The translations under genes were made by a program, and so were the position numbers. Below, in pieces: positions 24,467 to 32,283 of a DNA stretch of 48,486 nucleotides. This stretch comes from Clostridia bacterium (GTDB lineage: Bacteria; Bacillota; Clostridia; Oscillospirales; Feifaniaceae): positions 1-48,486 of the forward strand of contig JAFRSP010000028.1 in assembly GCA_017427525.1 (NCBI GenBank), written 5' to 3'. The notes beneath the pieces were generated by a model. That model saw only the letters and a list, made by a program, of their open reading frames with translations, was not told the origin of the DNA and made no database searches. Every line of letters starts with the position of its first letter. The first letter of the stretch is position 1.

Positions 24467-25678
24467 ATGGCAAAAGTTGACAGTCTGTTGTATCATCAGA
24501 AGGGCGGCGGTCTTTTCCGCATCCTGGGGGAGAAAACCGCACAGATGCAGGAAAAATATCCGGGACGGCCTGTTGTGAAGCTGGGCGTCGGCGACGTCAC
24601 GCTGCCGCTGGCTCCCGCAATCGTGAAGGCGCTGCATGACGCCGTGGACGATCAGAGCAAGAAAGAGACCTTCCATGGCTACATCGGCAACGTACCCAAG
24701 CTGGTTGAGGGCATCGTGGCGCGCGACTATGCGGCGCGCGGCGTAACCATTTCCCCCAAGGAGATCTATGTGACCGACGGTTCCGGCGGTGAGATCTACA
24801 ATATCACCGATGTTTTCTCAGGCGACTGCGAGGTGCTGGTTCCCGATCCCGCCTATCCCGCCTATGTGGATGTGAACTCCATGCAGGGCCGCAAGATCCA
24901 TTATGTGCCCTGCCTCGAGGAGAACGGCTTTATTCCGCAGCCCCCGGATTATGCGGTAGATATCGTCTATCTCTGCTCCCCCAACAATCCGACCGGTTCG
25001 ACCATGACCAAGGCCGACATGCAGAAGTGGGTCGACTATGCAAAGGGCTGCGGCGCGGTCATCATCATGGACAGCGCCTATGAGTCTTTTGTCACCGATC
25101 CCTCCCTGCCCAAGACCATCTTCGAGGCGGAGGGAGCGCGCGAGTGTGCGGTTGAGATCCGCAGCTTCTCCAAGACGGCCGGCTTCACCGGTATGAGATG
25201 CAGCTACATCGTCATTCCGAGCGACGTGATGATCGACGCCGACGACGGCACCAAGGTCTCGCTGCGCAGCATGTATGTCAAGAAGCGCGGCGTACGTTCC
25301 TGCAATCCCTCCTATGTCATTCAGATGGGCGCCGCCGCCTACTATACCGACGAGGGGCAGGCGCAGTGCATGGAGAATACCCGCTACTATCTGAACAACG
25401 GCAAGGTCGTCCGCAAGGCTCTGACCGACGCCGGCGTTCCCTGCATCGGCGGCGACAACTCCCCCTATATCTGGATGAAGTGCCCCGGCGGCATGGGTTC
25501 CTGGGAGTTCCTGGATCTGCTCATGGATCGTTATGGCGTGGTCATGACGCCCGGCGCAGGCTTCGGTCCCTCCGGTGAAGGCTTCATGCGCATCTCCTGC
25601 TTCGGCGATGCCGACGAGACCAAGCGCGGAATCGAGAGTGTGGTCGCGCTTTGCAAGGAGATCGAGGGAAAGAAATAA
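24467..25678 (+). CDS. dapL: LL-diaminopimelate aminotransferase
   Basis: A 403-residue fold-type I PLP enzyme converting tetrahydrodipicolinate directly to LL-diaminopimelate, bypassing the acylated DapD/DapC/DapE steps. KLGVGDVTLPLAPAIVKALH near the N-terminus and FHGYIGN are typical of DapL. The PLP lysine lies in SFSKTAGFTGMR; YLCSPNNPTGS and DSAYESF supply cofactor contacts. The ATG at 24467 has an AAAGGAGAG site. With dapF downstream it completes meso-diaminopimelate synthesis for lysine and peptidoglycan. Confidence 0.95.
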   Translation: MAKVDSLLYHQKGGGLFRILGEKTAQMQEKYPGRPVVKLGVGDVTLPLAPAIVKALHDAVDDQSKKETFHGYIGNVPKLVEGIVARDYAARGVTISPKEIYVTDGSGGEIYNITDVFSGDCEVLVPDPAYPAYVDVNSMQGRKIHYVPCLEENGFIPQPPDYAVDIVYLCSPNNPTGSTMTKADMQKWVDYAKGCGAVIIMDSAYESFVTDPSLPKTIFEAEGARECAVEIRSFSKTAGFTGMRCSYIVIPSDVMIDADDGTKVSLRSMYVKKRGVRSCNPSYVIQMGAAAYYTDEGQAQCMENTRYYLNNGKVVRKALTDAGVPCIGGDNSPYIWMKCPGGMGSWEFLDLLMDRYGVVMTPGAGFGPSGEGFMRISCFGDADETKRGIESVVALCKEIEGKK

Positions 25679-25737
25679 CGGCTTGAGCCGTGATTTGCGT
25701 TTTTTGTCTGGAACAAGCGATCAATCAAAACGCTGAG

Positions 25738-25781
25738 AAGGAAGGGGAGCGGGTATTCCCGTTCCCTTTCCTTTGTTTTTT
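25738..25781 (+). terminator. Intrinsic terminator after dapL
   Basis: Purine-rich arm AAGGAAGGGGAGCGGG pairs with CCCGTTCCCTTTCCTT across a TATT loop (with minor mismatches), followed by TGTTTTTT. It separates dapL from dapF, so dapF probably has its own promoter or is read through. Confidence 0.82.
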
Positions 25782-25941
25782 GCGGATGCGGCGGTCAAAG
25801 CTTTTGCAAGCGAAGCGCCCCCATCCGGCAAACCTCTGTGCTGCACAAAAGGCTCTGCCGCAGCTTTGGTTTTGGGTCGAATCTACAAATCAGGCCGAGA
25901 ACCGGCGTCAAGCCGGTCGGGAGCTTAAAGGAGAACCACGC

Positions 25942-26799
25942 ATGCGAATTCCCTTCACGAAAATGCACGGGATCGGTAACGACTATATCTATGTCAACGC
26001 CTTTGAACACACGATGGAAAATCCTTCGGCTTTTGCGGCGCGCTTCAGCGACCGTCACAAGGGCATCGGCAGCGACGGACTGGTTTTGATCTGCCCGTCC
26101 GAAACCTGCGACGTAAAGATGCGAATGTTTAATGCAGACGGGTCTGAAGGGCGGATGTGCGGCAACGCCAGCCGCTGCATTGGAAAGTATGTCTATGAGC
26201 ATGGGATCTGCCGCAAAGAAACCATCACCATGGAGACTCTGTCTGGTGTGAAGGTACTTCACTTGACAATTGAAAATGATCGAGTGACCATGGTGACGGT
26301 CGAAATGGGGGAGCCGCTGCTGCATCCTTCGGCCATTCCGATGCTGGCCGAGGGCGACAGCTTTATCGATCGGGAGTTTTCTTGCGCAGGACAGCTCTGG
26401 CGGGGAACGGCGGTCTGTACCGGGCCGGCACACCTGGTTCTTTTCACGGAAATCCCCGTTCAGGAGCTCGACTTTGCGCGTATTGGCCCTCAGTTTGAGC
26501 GCCATCCGATGTTTCCCGACCGCGTCAACGCCGATTTTGTCAACGAGATCGGAAACGGCGTCTTCCAGATGCGGGTGTGGGAACGGGGCAGTGGGGAGAC
26601 GATGGCCTGCGGCACGGGAGCCTGCGCCGTTGCGGCGGCCGCCGTGCTGACCGGCAGGGCGCGCCGCGATCAGGAGCTGCTGATCCGACCCCGAGGAGGA
26701 GATCTCTATATCACATGGCACGCTGCAGGCGGGATCTCCATGCGCGGGAGCGCGGTGGAGGTTTTTTCCGGCGAGGTGGAGTGGGAAGCTCCGGTTTGA
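25942..26799 (+). CDS. dapF: Diaminopimelate epimerase
   Basis: Converts LL- to meso-diaminopimelate by a two-cysteine acid/base mechanism. The 285-residue protein begins with FTKMHGIGNDYIYVN. One catalytic cysteine is in MCGNASRC and the other in MACGTGACA, both intact. ADGSEGRMCGN and RVWERGSGET are typical substrate-binding segments. The ATG at 25942 follows AAAGGAGAACC; the longer open frame upstream spans the terminator and is not part of the gene. Confidence 0.96.
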   Translation: MRIPFTKMHGIGNDYIYVNAFEHTMENPSAFAARFSDRHKGIGSDGLVLICPSETCDVKMRMFNADGSEGRMCGNASRCIGKYVYEHGICRKETITMETLSGVKVLHLTIENDRVTMVTVEMGEPLLHPSAIPMLAEGDSFIDREFSCAGQLWRGTAVCTGPAHLVLFTEIPVQELDFARIGPQFERHPMFPDRVNADFVNEIGNGVFQMRVWERGSGETMACGTGACAVAAAAVLTGRARRDQELLIRPRGGDLYITWHAAGGISMRGSAVEVFSGEVEWEAPV

Positions 26800-26851
26800 G
26801 CAAAGCATGACGCGGCGGACGAGGCCGCAAGCGGTCGTTTCGCGGATTGCA

Positions 26852-26885
26852 GGGCGGGAAGGCTTACTTCCCGCCCTTTTTCTTT
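26852..26885 (+). terminator. Intrinsic terminator of dapF
   Basis: Perfect 10-bp stem GGGCGGGAAG / CTTCCCGCCC with loop GCTTA, followed by TTTTTCTTT. Confidence 0.93.
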
Positions 26886-26948
26886 GGTAAGCCGCAGTGA
26901 AGTCCGCCACGGGATTTTGGCAAATGCAAAAGCGGAAATCCGTTTCGC

Positions 26949-26977
26949 TTGACCTTTCCCGCAATTGCTCTTATAAT
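26949..26977 (+). promoter_or_regulatory. Sigma-A promoter of pssA-psd
   Basis: TTGACC (26949-26954), 17 bases, TATAAT (26972-26977). Transcription should start near 26984, leaving a leader of about 140 bases. Confidence 0.88.
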
Positions 26978-27009
26978 AGACGTAATCTACATCCGTAATA
27001 AGAATGACG

Positions 27010-27098
27010 CCACGAAACGGGTAATGGTGGACCGTCCTTGCGAGTGAAGGCTTTGCCTTCCTTGAATTTTGGATGCATGTTTGTGTCGTGGTTTTGTT
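27010..27098 (+). promoter_or_regulatory. Candidate structured leader of pssA
   Basis: A closing stem CCACGA (27010-27015) / TCGTGG (27086-27091) encloses about 70 bases that contain the hairpin GAAGGC-TTT-GCCTTC. The 3' strand of the closing stem is followed by TTTTGTTT, as in a terminator or attenuator. No known riboswitch class was recognised. Structure is observed; function is inference. Confidence 0.4.
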
Positions 27099-27122
27099 TG
27101 ATGGACGAGAGGAAGATTTACC

Positions 27123-27758
27123 TTGAAGCTGATCGGATATTACAATAAATCCGTTTACTTAACATATCTGGGGCTGGCAAGCTCGGTTTTCGGCATGGTC
27201 TTTGCGCTCGAGGGGAAATTCGACGTTGCGCTGTCCTGCCTGCTCTTCAGCGGCCTGTGCGACATGTTCGACGGGACGGTGGCGCAGCATGTTCCCCGCA
27301 ACGACCCGGAAAAGAAATTCGGCATTCAGATCGATTCGCTCTGCGATGTGGTCTGTTTTTGTGTGTTCCCCGCGCTTTTAACCTACAGCATGGGTGCAAA
27401 GAGCCTCCTGTCGCAGGTCTGCATGGCCTTTTTTGTCACCTGCGGCGTGATCCGCCTCGGATATTTCAATGTGCAGGAGGAAATGCGCCAGGAGCAGACC
27501 GATGAGAAACGCACCTCCTATCAGGGCCTTCCCGTGACGACGACGGCGCTGATCTTTCCGGCGGCGGTCTCGCTGCTGACCTATCTGTCGGTTTCGGCGG
27601 CCCAGGTGCTGCCTGTTCTGCTGGTGTTGATCGGGATCGCCTTTATCGCCGATATCTCGGTGGTCAAACCGCAGGGAAAGGGCAAGCTGCTGCTGCTCGC
27701 GGCCGGTATTCTGATCTTTGCGGCCCTGCTTCTGACAAAAGGGAGGAAATCGGTATGA
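27123..27758 (+). CDS. pssA: CDP-diacylglycerol-serine O-phosphatidyltransferase
   Basis: Makes phosphatidylserine from CDP-diacylglycerol and serine at the membrane. The 211-residue protein has about six hydrophobic helices. The CDP-alcohol phosphotransferase motif is present as CDMFDGTVAQ ... FGIQIDSLCD, giving the three conserved Asp-containing blocks. The usual Arg after DGxxA is Gln here. The TTG start has a GAGGAAGA site, and the family N-terminus begins near there. Its stop overlaps the psd start (ATGA), so the two enzymes are coupled and act in sequence. Confidence 0.93.
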   Translation: MKLIGYYNKSVYLTYLGLASSVFGMVFALEGKFDVALSCLLFSGLCDMFDGTVAQHVPRNDPEKKFGIQIDSLCDVVCFCVFPALLTYSMGAKSLLSQVCMAFFVTCGVIRLGYFNVQEEMRQEQTDEKRTSYQGLPVTTTALIFPAAVSLLTYLSVSAAQVLPVLLVLIGIAFIADISVVKPQGKGKLLLLAAGILIFAALLLTKGRKSV

Positions 27759-28597
27759 GCGAACCTTCCAAGGCTCAGAAATTTCTCTATACCACGCTGC
27801 CCGGACGCTGCATGCTGAAGGTGCTGACGGCGCCGCAGGTTTCCCGGCTGGGCGGGCGGATCGTCAGCAGTCGGCCTTCCAGGCTCGCCATCCGCCATTT
27901 TGTCAAGAAAAACGGGATCGATATGGAAGAGTGCGCAACTACCCGGTTTCGATCCTTCAATGATTTTTTCACCAGAGAGCTGCGGGAAGGAGCGCGCACC
28001 ATCCCTCAGGAAAAGGAGCTGCTCATCAGCCCCTGCGACGCGCATCTCTCGATCTTCCCGATCGACCGCGAGGCGGGCTTCCAGATCAAGAACTCGGTCT
28101 ACACGGTTGCGGAACTGCTCGGAGGTGACGAGCGTCTTGCCGAGCAATATCTGGGAGGGACCTGCTGCATTTTCCGGCTGACGCCGCGGGAATACCATCG
28201 CTACTGCTATATCGACGACGGTGTGAAAGAGGGAAACCGCAGGATCAACGGGGTGCTGCACACCGTGCACCCGATCGCCGGCTCGCGCTACCGGGTCTAT
28301 GCCACCAATTCCAGAGAGTTTTCTGTGCTCGAAACCAACTGTTTCGGCAGAGTTGTGCAGATGGAAGTAGGGGCGATGCTGGTGGGAAAGATCCGAAACT
28401 ACCATGAGAGCTATGCTTTCCGCAGAGGTGAGGAAAAGGGCCGCTTTGAATTCGGCGGCTCTACCATCGTCCTGCTGTTTGAAGAGGGACGAGTGCGGTT
28501 CGACAAACGTCTGCTGGAGGCCTCCGCACGGGGGTTCGAGGTGCTGGTGAAGATGGGCGAGCCGATCGGCCGCTCCGATCTCGGATCGTCACTTTGA
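27755..28597 (+). CDS. psd: Phosphatidylserine decarboxylase
   Basis: Decarboxylates phosphatidylserine to phosphatidylethanolamine. The 280-residue proenzyme carries the self-cleavage site GGST (in EFGGSTIVLLF), where Ser becomes the pyruvoyl prosthetic group, close to the C-terminus as expected. The family segments YHRYCYIDDG, VHPIAGSRYRVYATNSRE and GAMLVGKI are present. The start overlaps pssA by four bases. A strong stem-loop follows. Confidence 0.95.
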   Translation: MSEPSKAQKFLYTTLPGRCMLKVLTAPQVSRLGGRIVSSRPSRLAIRHFVKKNGIDMEECATTRFRSFNDFFTRELREGARTIPQEKELLISPCDAHLSIFPIDREAGFQIKNSVYTVAELLGGDERLAEQYLGGTCCIFRLTPREYHRYCYIDDGVKEGNRRINGVLHTVHPIAGSRYRVYATNSREFSVLETNCFGRVVQMEVGAMLVGKIRNYHESYAFRRGEEKGRFEFGGSTIVLLFEEGRVRFDKRLLEASARGFEVLVKMGEPIGRSDLGSSL

Positions 28598-28611
28598 AAG
28601 AAGAAGGTCTG

Positions 28612-28640
28612 AAACGAAGCGGCCGCCGGCCGCTTCGTTT
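28612..28640 (+). terminator. Stem-loop terminator after psd
   Basis: Perfect 13-bp stem (AAACGAAGCGGCC / GGCCGCTTCGTTT) with a 3-base loop. Only three Ts follow directly, so termination efficiency is uncertain. Confidence 0.65.
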
Positions 28641-28746
28641 GCTTACGGACCCCATGGAACCGGCCGAATGCTTGACGGTTTTGAAGAAAAGAAGAAAAAC
28701 TCCCGGCATTTGTGCTTCTTTTGGGCAATTTCAGCTTTGAAAAGAT

Positions 28747-28775
28747 TGACAATTCGCGTCGTGTAGGATAAAATA
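28747..28775 (+). promoter_or_regulatory. Sigma-A promoter of hppA
   Basis: Consensus TTGACA (28747-28752), 17 bases, TAAAAT (28770-28775). Near-ideal, consistent with high expression. Confidence 0.88.
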
Positions 28776-28802
28776 TTTGTTGCGTTTGAACATGAACGCG
28801 CC

Positions 28803-28824
28803 GCCGGATTGTCCGGCACTTTTT
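28803..28824 (+). promoter_or_regulatory. Leader hairpin of hppA, attenuator-like
   Basis: GCCGGA-TTG-TCCGGC is followed by ACTTTTT, inside the transcribed leader and about 40 bases before the start codon. The stem is short; it may be a weak leader terminator or only a stabilising hairpin. Confidence 0.4.
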
Positions 28825-28865
28825 ACAAGTCAGATCCAAATTCAATAAAGGAGAGTGCCAACCCT

Positions 28866-30956
28866 ATGAATCTGATGATTCTCTCGCCCATTGGTGCCGC
28901 GGTTGCGCTGATCTATGCCTACTATCTGGCAAACAAGGTCACCAAGCAGCCTGAGGGCACGGAGCAGATGTCCAAGATTTCGGCTTCGATTCGTCTTGGA
29001 GCAGATGCGTACCTCAAGCGCGAATACTCCAGCGTAATCAAATTCTTTGCGCTGGTCTTCGCCATCCTGTTCGGCCTTTCGATGGCTGGATTCATGGATA
29101 TCTTTATTCCGATTTCCTTCCTCACCGGCGGCTTTTTCTCGGGTCTTGCCGGCTATTTCGGAATGAAGATCGCCACCTCGGCCAACGCCAGAACTGCCTG
29201 GGCGGCCAAAAACAGCCTCAACAGCGGCCTGCGGCTGGCCTTCTCGGCCGGCTCCGTCATGGGATTCGTCGTGGTCGGACTCGGTCTGCTTGATGTTTCC
29301 CTGTGGTATTATTTCCTTCAGTATTGGTTCCGCGCTCTGCCTGAGGCTGCGCGCGTCGCCAAGATCAGCTCTCTGATGCTCACCTTCGGAATGGGCGCCT
29401 CCTTCCTCGCCCTGTTTGCCCGTGTCGGCGGCGGTATCTTCACCAAGGCTGCCGATGTCGGCGCCGACCTGGTCGGTAAGGTCGAGGCCGGAATCCCGGA
29501 AGATGACCCCAGAAACCCCGCCGTCATCGCGGATAACGTCGGCGACAACGTCGGCGACGTTGCCGGAATGGGCGCCGATCTTTACGAGTCTTACATGGGC
29601 GCTCGTGTTTCCGCCGCCGCTCTGGGCGTTGCCGCAGGGCTTGGCCTCGCCGGATTCGTCCTCCCCATGGCGCTCGCCGGCTTCGGCGTGCTGGCCTCCT
29701 TTATTGGAACCTTCTTTGTTAAGACCGAAGAGGGAGCCGATCAGAAGAAGCTGCTCGGATCCCTGCGCAAGGGGACCTACACGGCTGGTATTCTGGTCGC
29801 GGTGGGAGCCTACTTCCTCTGCAAGGCCATTCTTCCCGCTGAGAACGTGGTCGGTATCTATGCCGCCATCGTCTCCGGCCTGATCGCCGGTATTGCCATC
29901 GGCTTCTTCACCGAGTATTATACCGACTCCTCTTATAAGCCCACACAGAACCTGTCCGGCACCGCCGAGACCGGCGCTGCCACCATCATCATCAACGGTC
30001 TGGCTCTTGGCATGAAGTCCACCTCCATCCCCGTTCTGATCGTCGGCATCTCGGTTCTGGTCTCCTATTATGCCGCGGGCGGAGCTTCCACCTTCACGAT
30101 GGGTCTCTATGGCGTCGGCATCTCCGCCGTCGGCATGCTCTCCACTCTTGCCATCACCCTCGCGACCGACGCTTACGGCCCCGTGGCCGACAATGCGGGC
30201 GGTATCGCCGAGATGACCGGACTGGGAGAAGAGGTCCGTGAGCGCACCGATGCGCTTGACGCTCTGGGCAACACCACTGCCGCCACCGGCAAGGGCTTTG
30301 CCATCGGCTCTGCGGCGCTGACTGCGCTGGCTCTGATCATCTCCTTTGTCGACGCTGTCAACAAAATCGATCCCGCGGCCCTCAATCTCTCCATCACCAA
30401 TCCTCCGGTTCTGATCGGCCTGTTCATCGGGGGTATGCTGCCCTTCCTGTTCAGTGCCATGACGATGGAGGCCGTCGGCCGTGCCGCACAGTCCATCGTC
30501 GTTGAGGTCCGCCGTCAGTTCAAGACCATTCCCGGATTGATGGAAGGCACTGCGGATCCCGATTACAAGAGCTGCGTGGATCTCTGCACCAAGTCTGCTC
30601 AGAAAGAAATGATCCTGCCCGCTCTGCTCGGTATTGCCAGCCCTGTTGTCGTCGGCCTTGTGCTCGGCGTCAACGGTGTTGCCGGCATGCTCGCCAGCTC
30701 CACGGTCTCCGGCTTTGTGCTTGCCTGCATGATGTCGAATGCCGGCGGCGCTTGGGATAATGCCAAGAAGTATATCGAGGCCGGCAACCACGGCGGTAAG
30801 GGCAGCGAGCCCCACAAGGCCGCTGTGGTCGGCGATACCGTCGGCGATCCCTTTAAGGATACCTCCGGTCCCTCGATCAACATCCTCATCAAGCTGCTCA
30901 GCGTGGTCGCAATCGTTTTCGTCCCCGTCGTGCTGAGCTTCTCCCTTATCAAATAA
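28866..30956 (+). CDS. hppA: Membrane ion-translocating pyrophosphatase, K+-dependent type
   Basis: Couples pyrophosphate hydrolysis to export of H+ or Na+ across the membrane. The 696-residue protein has about 16 membrane helices. The pyrophosphate-binding signature ADVGADLVGKVE is followed by DDPRNPAVIADNVGDNVGD, and the C-terminal copy AVVGDTVGDPFKDTSGP is present. The segment GNTTAATGKG has Ala where K+-independent enzymes have Lys, which marks the K+-dependent subclass. H+ versus Na+ specificity cannot be settled by eye. The ATG at 28866 follows AAAGGAGAG; a longer frame starts inside the leader. Confidence 0.95.
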   Translation: MNLMILSPIGAAVALIYAYYLANKVTKQPEGTEQMSKISASIRLGADAYLKREYSSVIKFFALVFAILFGLSMAGFMDIFIPISFLTGGFFSGLAGYFGMKIATSANARTAWAAKNSLNSGLRLAFSAGSVMGFVVVGLGLLDVSLWYYFLQYWFRALPEAARVAKISSLMLTFGMGASFLALFARVGGGIFTKAADVGADLVGKVEAGIPEDDPRNPAVIADNVGDNVGDVAGMGADLYESYMGARVSAAALGVAAGLGLAGFVLPMALAGFGVLASFIGTFFVKTEEGADQKKLLGSLRKGTYTAGILVAVGAYFLCKAILPAENVVGIYAAIVSGLIAGIAIGFFTEYYTDSSYKPTQNLSGTAETGAATIIINGLALGMKSTSIPVLIVGISVLVSYYAAGGASTFTMGLYGVGISAVGMLSTLAITLATDAYGPVADNAGGIAEMTGLGEEVRERTDALDALGNTTAATGKGFAIGSAALTALALIISFVDAVNKIDPAALNLSITNPPVLIGLFIGGMLPFLFSAMTMEAVGRAAQSIVVEVRRQFKTIPGLMEGTADPDYKSCVDLCTKSAQKEMILPALLGIASPVVVGLVLGVNGVAGMLASSTVSGFVLACMMSNAGGAWDNAKKYIEAGNHGGKGSEPHKAAVVGDTVGDPFKDTSGPSINILIKLLSVVAIVFVPVVLSFSLIK

Positions 30957-30981
30957 GAGAGTTGCGTATCAAAACGCCAAA

Positions 30982-31017
30982 AACGGACAAACTCTTCGGA
31001 GTTTGTCCGTTTTTTTT
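30982..31017 (+). terminator. Intrinsic terminator of hppA
   Basis: Stem AACGGACAAACTC / GAGTTTGTCCGTT capped by a TTCG tetraloop and followed by an eight-base T-run. Confidence 0.95.
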
Positions 31018-31142
31018 ATTTCCTCGAAAAAGGCCTTTCCGGAAGCCCAGGGCTGCGGAAATGGGGGCCGCCGCAGATCCCTTCCAACCCAGGGATGGCT
31101 GCTCTAAAGCTGCACAGTTATGGGAAATCACTAAGACACAAC

Positions 31143-31172
31143 TTGATTTTTGAAGAAGTTCTGTGTTAAAAT
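31143..31172 (+). promoter_or_regulatory. Promoter of the DtxR-type regulator
   Basis: TTGATT (31143-31148), 18 bases, TAAAAT (31167-31172), 20 bases before the ribosome site. Confidence 0.65.
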
Positions 31173-31193
31173 AAGCAAATTGGAGGGATGTAT

Positions 31194-31589
31194 ATGGCCA
31201 TTCAAGAGTCTGGAGAAATGTATCTCGAAACAATTCTGATCCTGTCCAAGAAAAAACATGTTGTGCGCTCGATTGACATTGCGGAGTATATGGGGTTTTC
31301 CAGACCTGCCGTCAGCCGTGCCATGGGGAAGCTGAAAGAGGAAAAGTATATTGTAATGGATCAGGATGGGTATATCACTCTGACGGAAAAAGGACAGGGA
31401 GTCTCGGAATCTATCTATGAACGCCATGTTGTGCTGGCCGGTTTTCTGATGCAGCTCGGGGTAGATGAGGAAACGGCAAACAAAGATGCCTGCCGGATTG
31501 AACATATCATCAGCAGCCAGACGTTTGACAGGATGAAAGAGCACATGGCGCAAGGCGAGACGCAGCCGGAGACTGCTGTGAGAAGCTGA
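31194..31589 (+). CDS. DtxR/MntR family metal-dependent transcriptional regulator
   Basis: A 131-residue repressor-type protein with an N-terminal winged helix (SIDIAEYMGFSRPAVSRAMGKL) and a metal-binding dimerisation domain. Likely metal ligands are Met9 (in GEMYLE), His78 (ERHVVL), Cys100, Glu103 and His104 (in ACRIEH). This set is closer to DtxR (Met, Cys, Glu, His) than to Bacillus MntR, which has Asp and Glu at two positions, so iron or mixed Fe/Mn sensing is plausible. There is no SH3-like third domain. ATG 31194 is 7 bases from GGAGG; ATG 31188 abuts that site and is unlikely. No transporter is adjacent on the same transcript; copper genes follow. Confidence 0.85.
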   Translation: MAIQESGEMYLETILILSKKKHVVRSIDIAEYMGFSRPAVSRAMGKLKEEKYIVMDQDGYITLTEKGQGVSESIYERHVVLAGFLMQLGVDEETANKDACRIEHIISSQTFDRMKEHMAQGETQPETAVRS

Positions 31590-31818
31590 AGAACGCCTTT
31601 GCCGCATAATTCTGGAAGAGGCCGGACGTGGGAGCGTTGCTTTTCGGGCGCTTGCCGGAAGGTCGGTGCAGCTTCCGAGGAAAGCAGTTACAATAAGCAA
31701 GGTGCTGTTTGCTGATGAGGCGTTTGTTTCGAAGAAACGGGCACGGCAGATGGCAGCCCTGCTTCGGCACAGGCGCAGAGAATCGAAAAGTGAGGATTTC
31801 CGTCAGCATGGACGGGGA
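31590..31818 (+). other. Intergenic stretch without a recognisable gene
   Basis: The roughly 380 bases between the DtxR-type gene and csoR contain, in this first part, only short open frames without good ribosome sites or family resemblance. A small inverted repeat GTTTC-GAA-GAAAC lies near 31730. Downstream come a terminator and the csoR promoter, listed separately. Confidence 0.5.
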
Positions 31819-31851
31819 AACAGCGCAGGAACAAGGAGTTCCTGCGCTGTT
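31819..31851 (+). terminator. Intrinsic terminator upstream of csoR
   Basis: A 14-bp stem (AACAGCGCAGGAAC / GTTCCTGCGCTGTT) with loop AAGGA, followed by ATGTTTGTT. A second small palindrome TTAAC-ATAC-GTTAA (31859-31872) with a following run of eight Ts may add to termination. Confidence 0.75.
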
Positions 31852-31891
31852 ATGTTTGTTAACATACGTTAATTTTTTTTGTGTAAAAGGG

Positions 31892-31920
31892 TTGACATAT
31901 ACCCTATGGGGGTATATAAT
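31892..31920 (+). promoter_or_regulatory. csoR-copA promoter with embedded CsoR operator
   Basis: Consensus TTGACA (31892-31897), 17 bases, TATAAT (31915-31920). The spacer is a perfect inverted repeat, TATACCC ... GGGTATA with centre TATGG (31898-31916), matching the G-tract pseudo-palindrome bound by CsoR repressors. Apo-CsoR would occlude RNA polymerase and Cu(I) would release it, by analogy with characterised CsoR systems. Confidence 0.92.
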
Positions 31921-31968
31921 CAGAGCGAAAACAAATCTGCTCCCATGGGGGCGAACAAGGGGGAAGCT

Positions 31969-32268
31969 ATGGTGGAGAGCATCGAGAGAAAGCGGAGAGA
32001 ACCTTGGGGAGATCAAGAAAAACGTCGTATGATCAACCGCCTGTCCCGCATCGAGGGGCAGATCAAGGGAATCAAGGCGATGGTTGAGGCCGATCGTCAT
32101 TGCGGCGACGTGCTCAATCAGGTTGCGGCCGCGGAAAAGGGGCTCAGAGCGTTTGGAGTTCAGTTGGCGAGAAGCCATTTCATCACCTGTGTGGAACCCG
32201 ATATCCGGGAAGGCGGAGAGGAGCTCGCGCAGGAATTCCTGGAGCTCTTTTCCCAGCTTGCGAAATAA
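31969..32268 (+). CDS. csoR: Copper-sensing repressor CsoR
   Basis: A 99-residue all-helical DUF156-family repressor. The Cu(I) ligands are Cys45, His70 and Cys74, with the same 25- and 4-residue spacing as Cys36/His61/Cys65 of Mycobacterium tuberculosis CsoR. The helix NRLSRIEGQIKGIKAMVE is typical. I chose ATG 31969 with an AAGGGGGA site; ATG 31945 in frame is an alternative adding 8 residues. The gene is 15 bases ahead of copA and shares the operator-containing promoter. Confidence 0.95.
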   Translation: MVESIERKRREPWGDQEKRRMINRLSRIEGQIKGIKAMVEADRHCGDVLNQVAAAEKGLRAFGVQLARSHFITCVEPDIREGGEELAQEFLELFSQLAK

Positions 32269-32283
32269 TAAGAGGAGAAAAGC

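Noticed and set aside
28842-30815. 657-residue minus-strand open frame
   Set aside because: Antisense shadow of hppA; low-complexity Gly/Asp/His composition and no domain.
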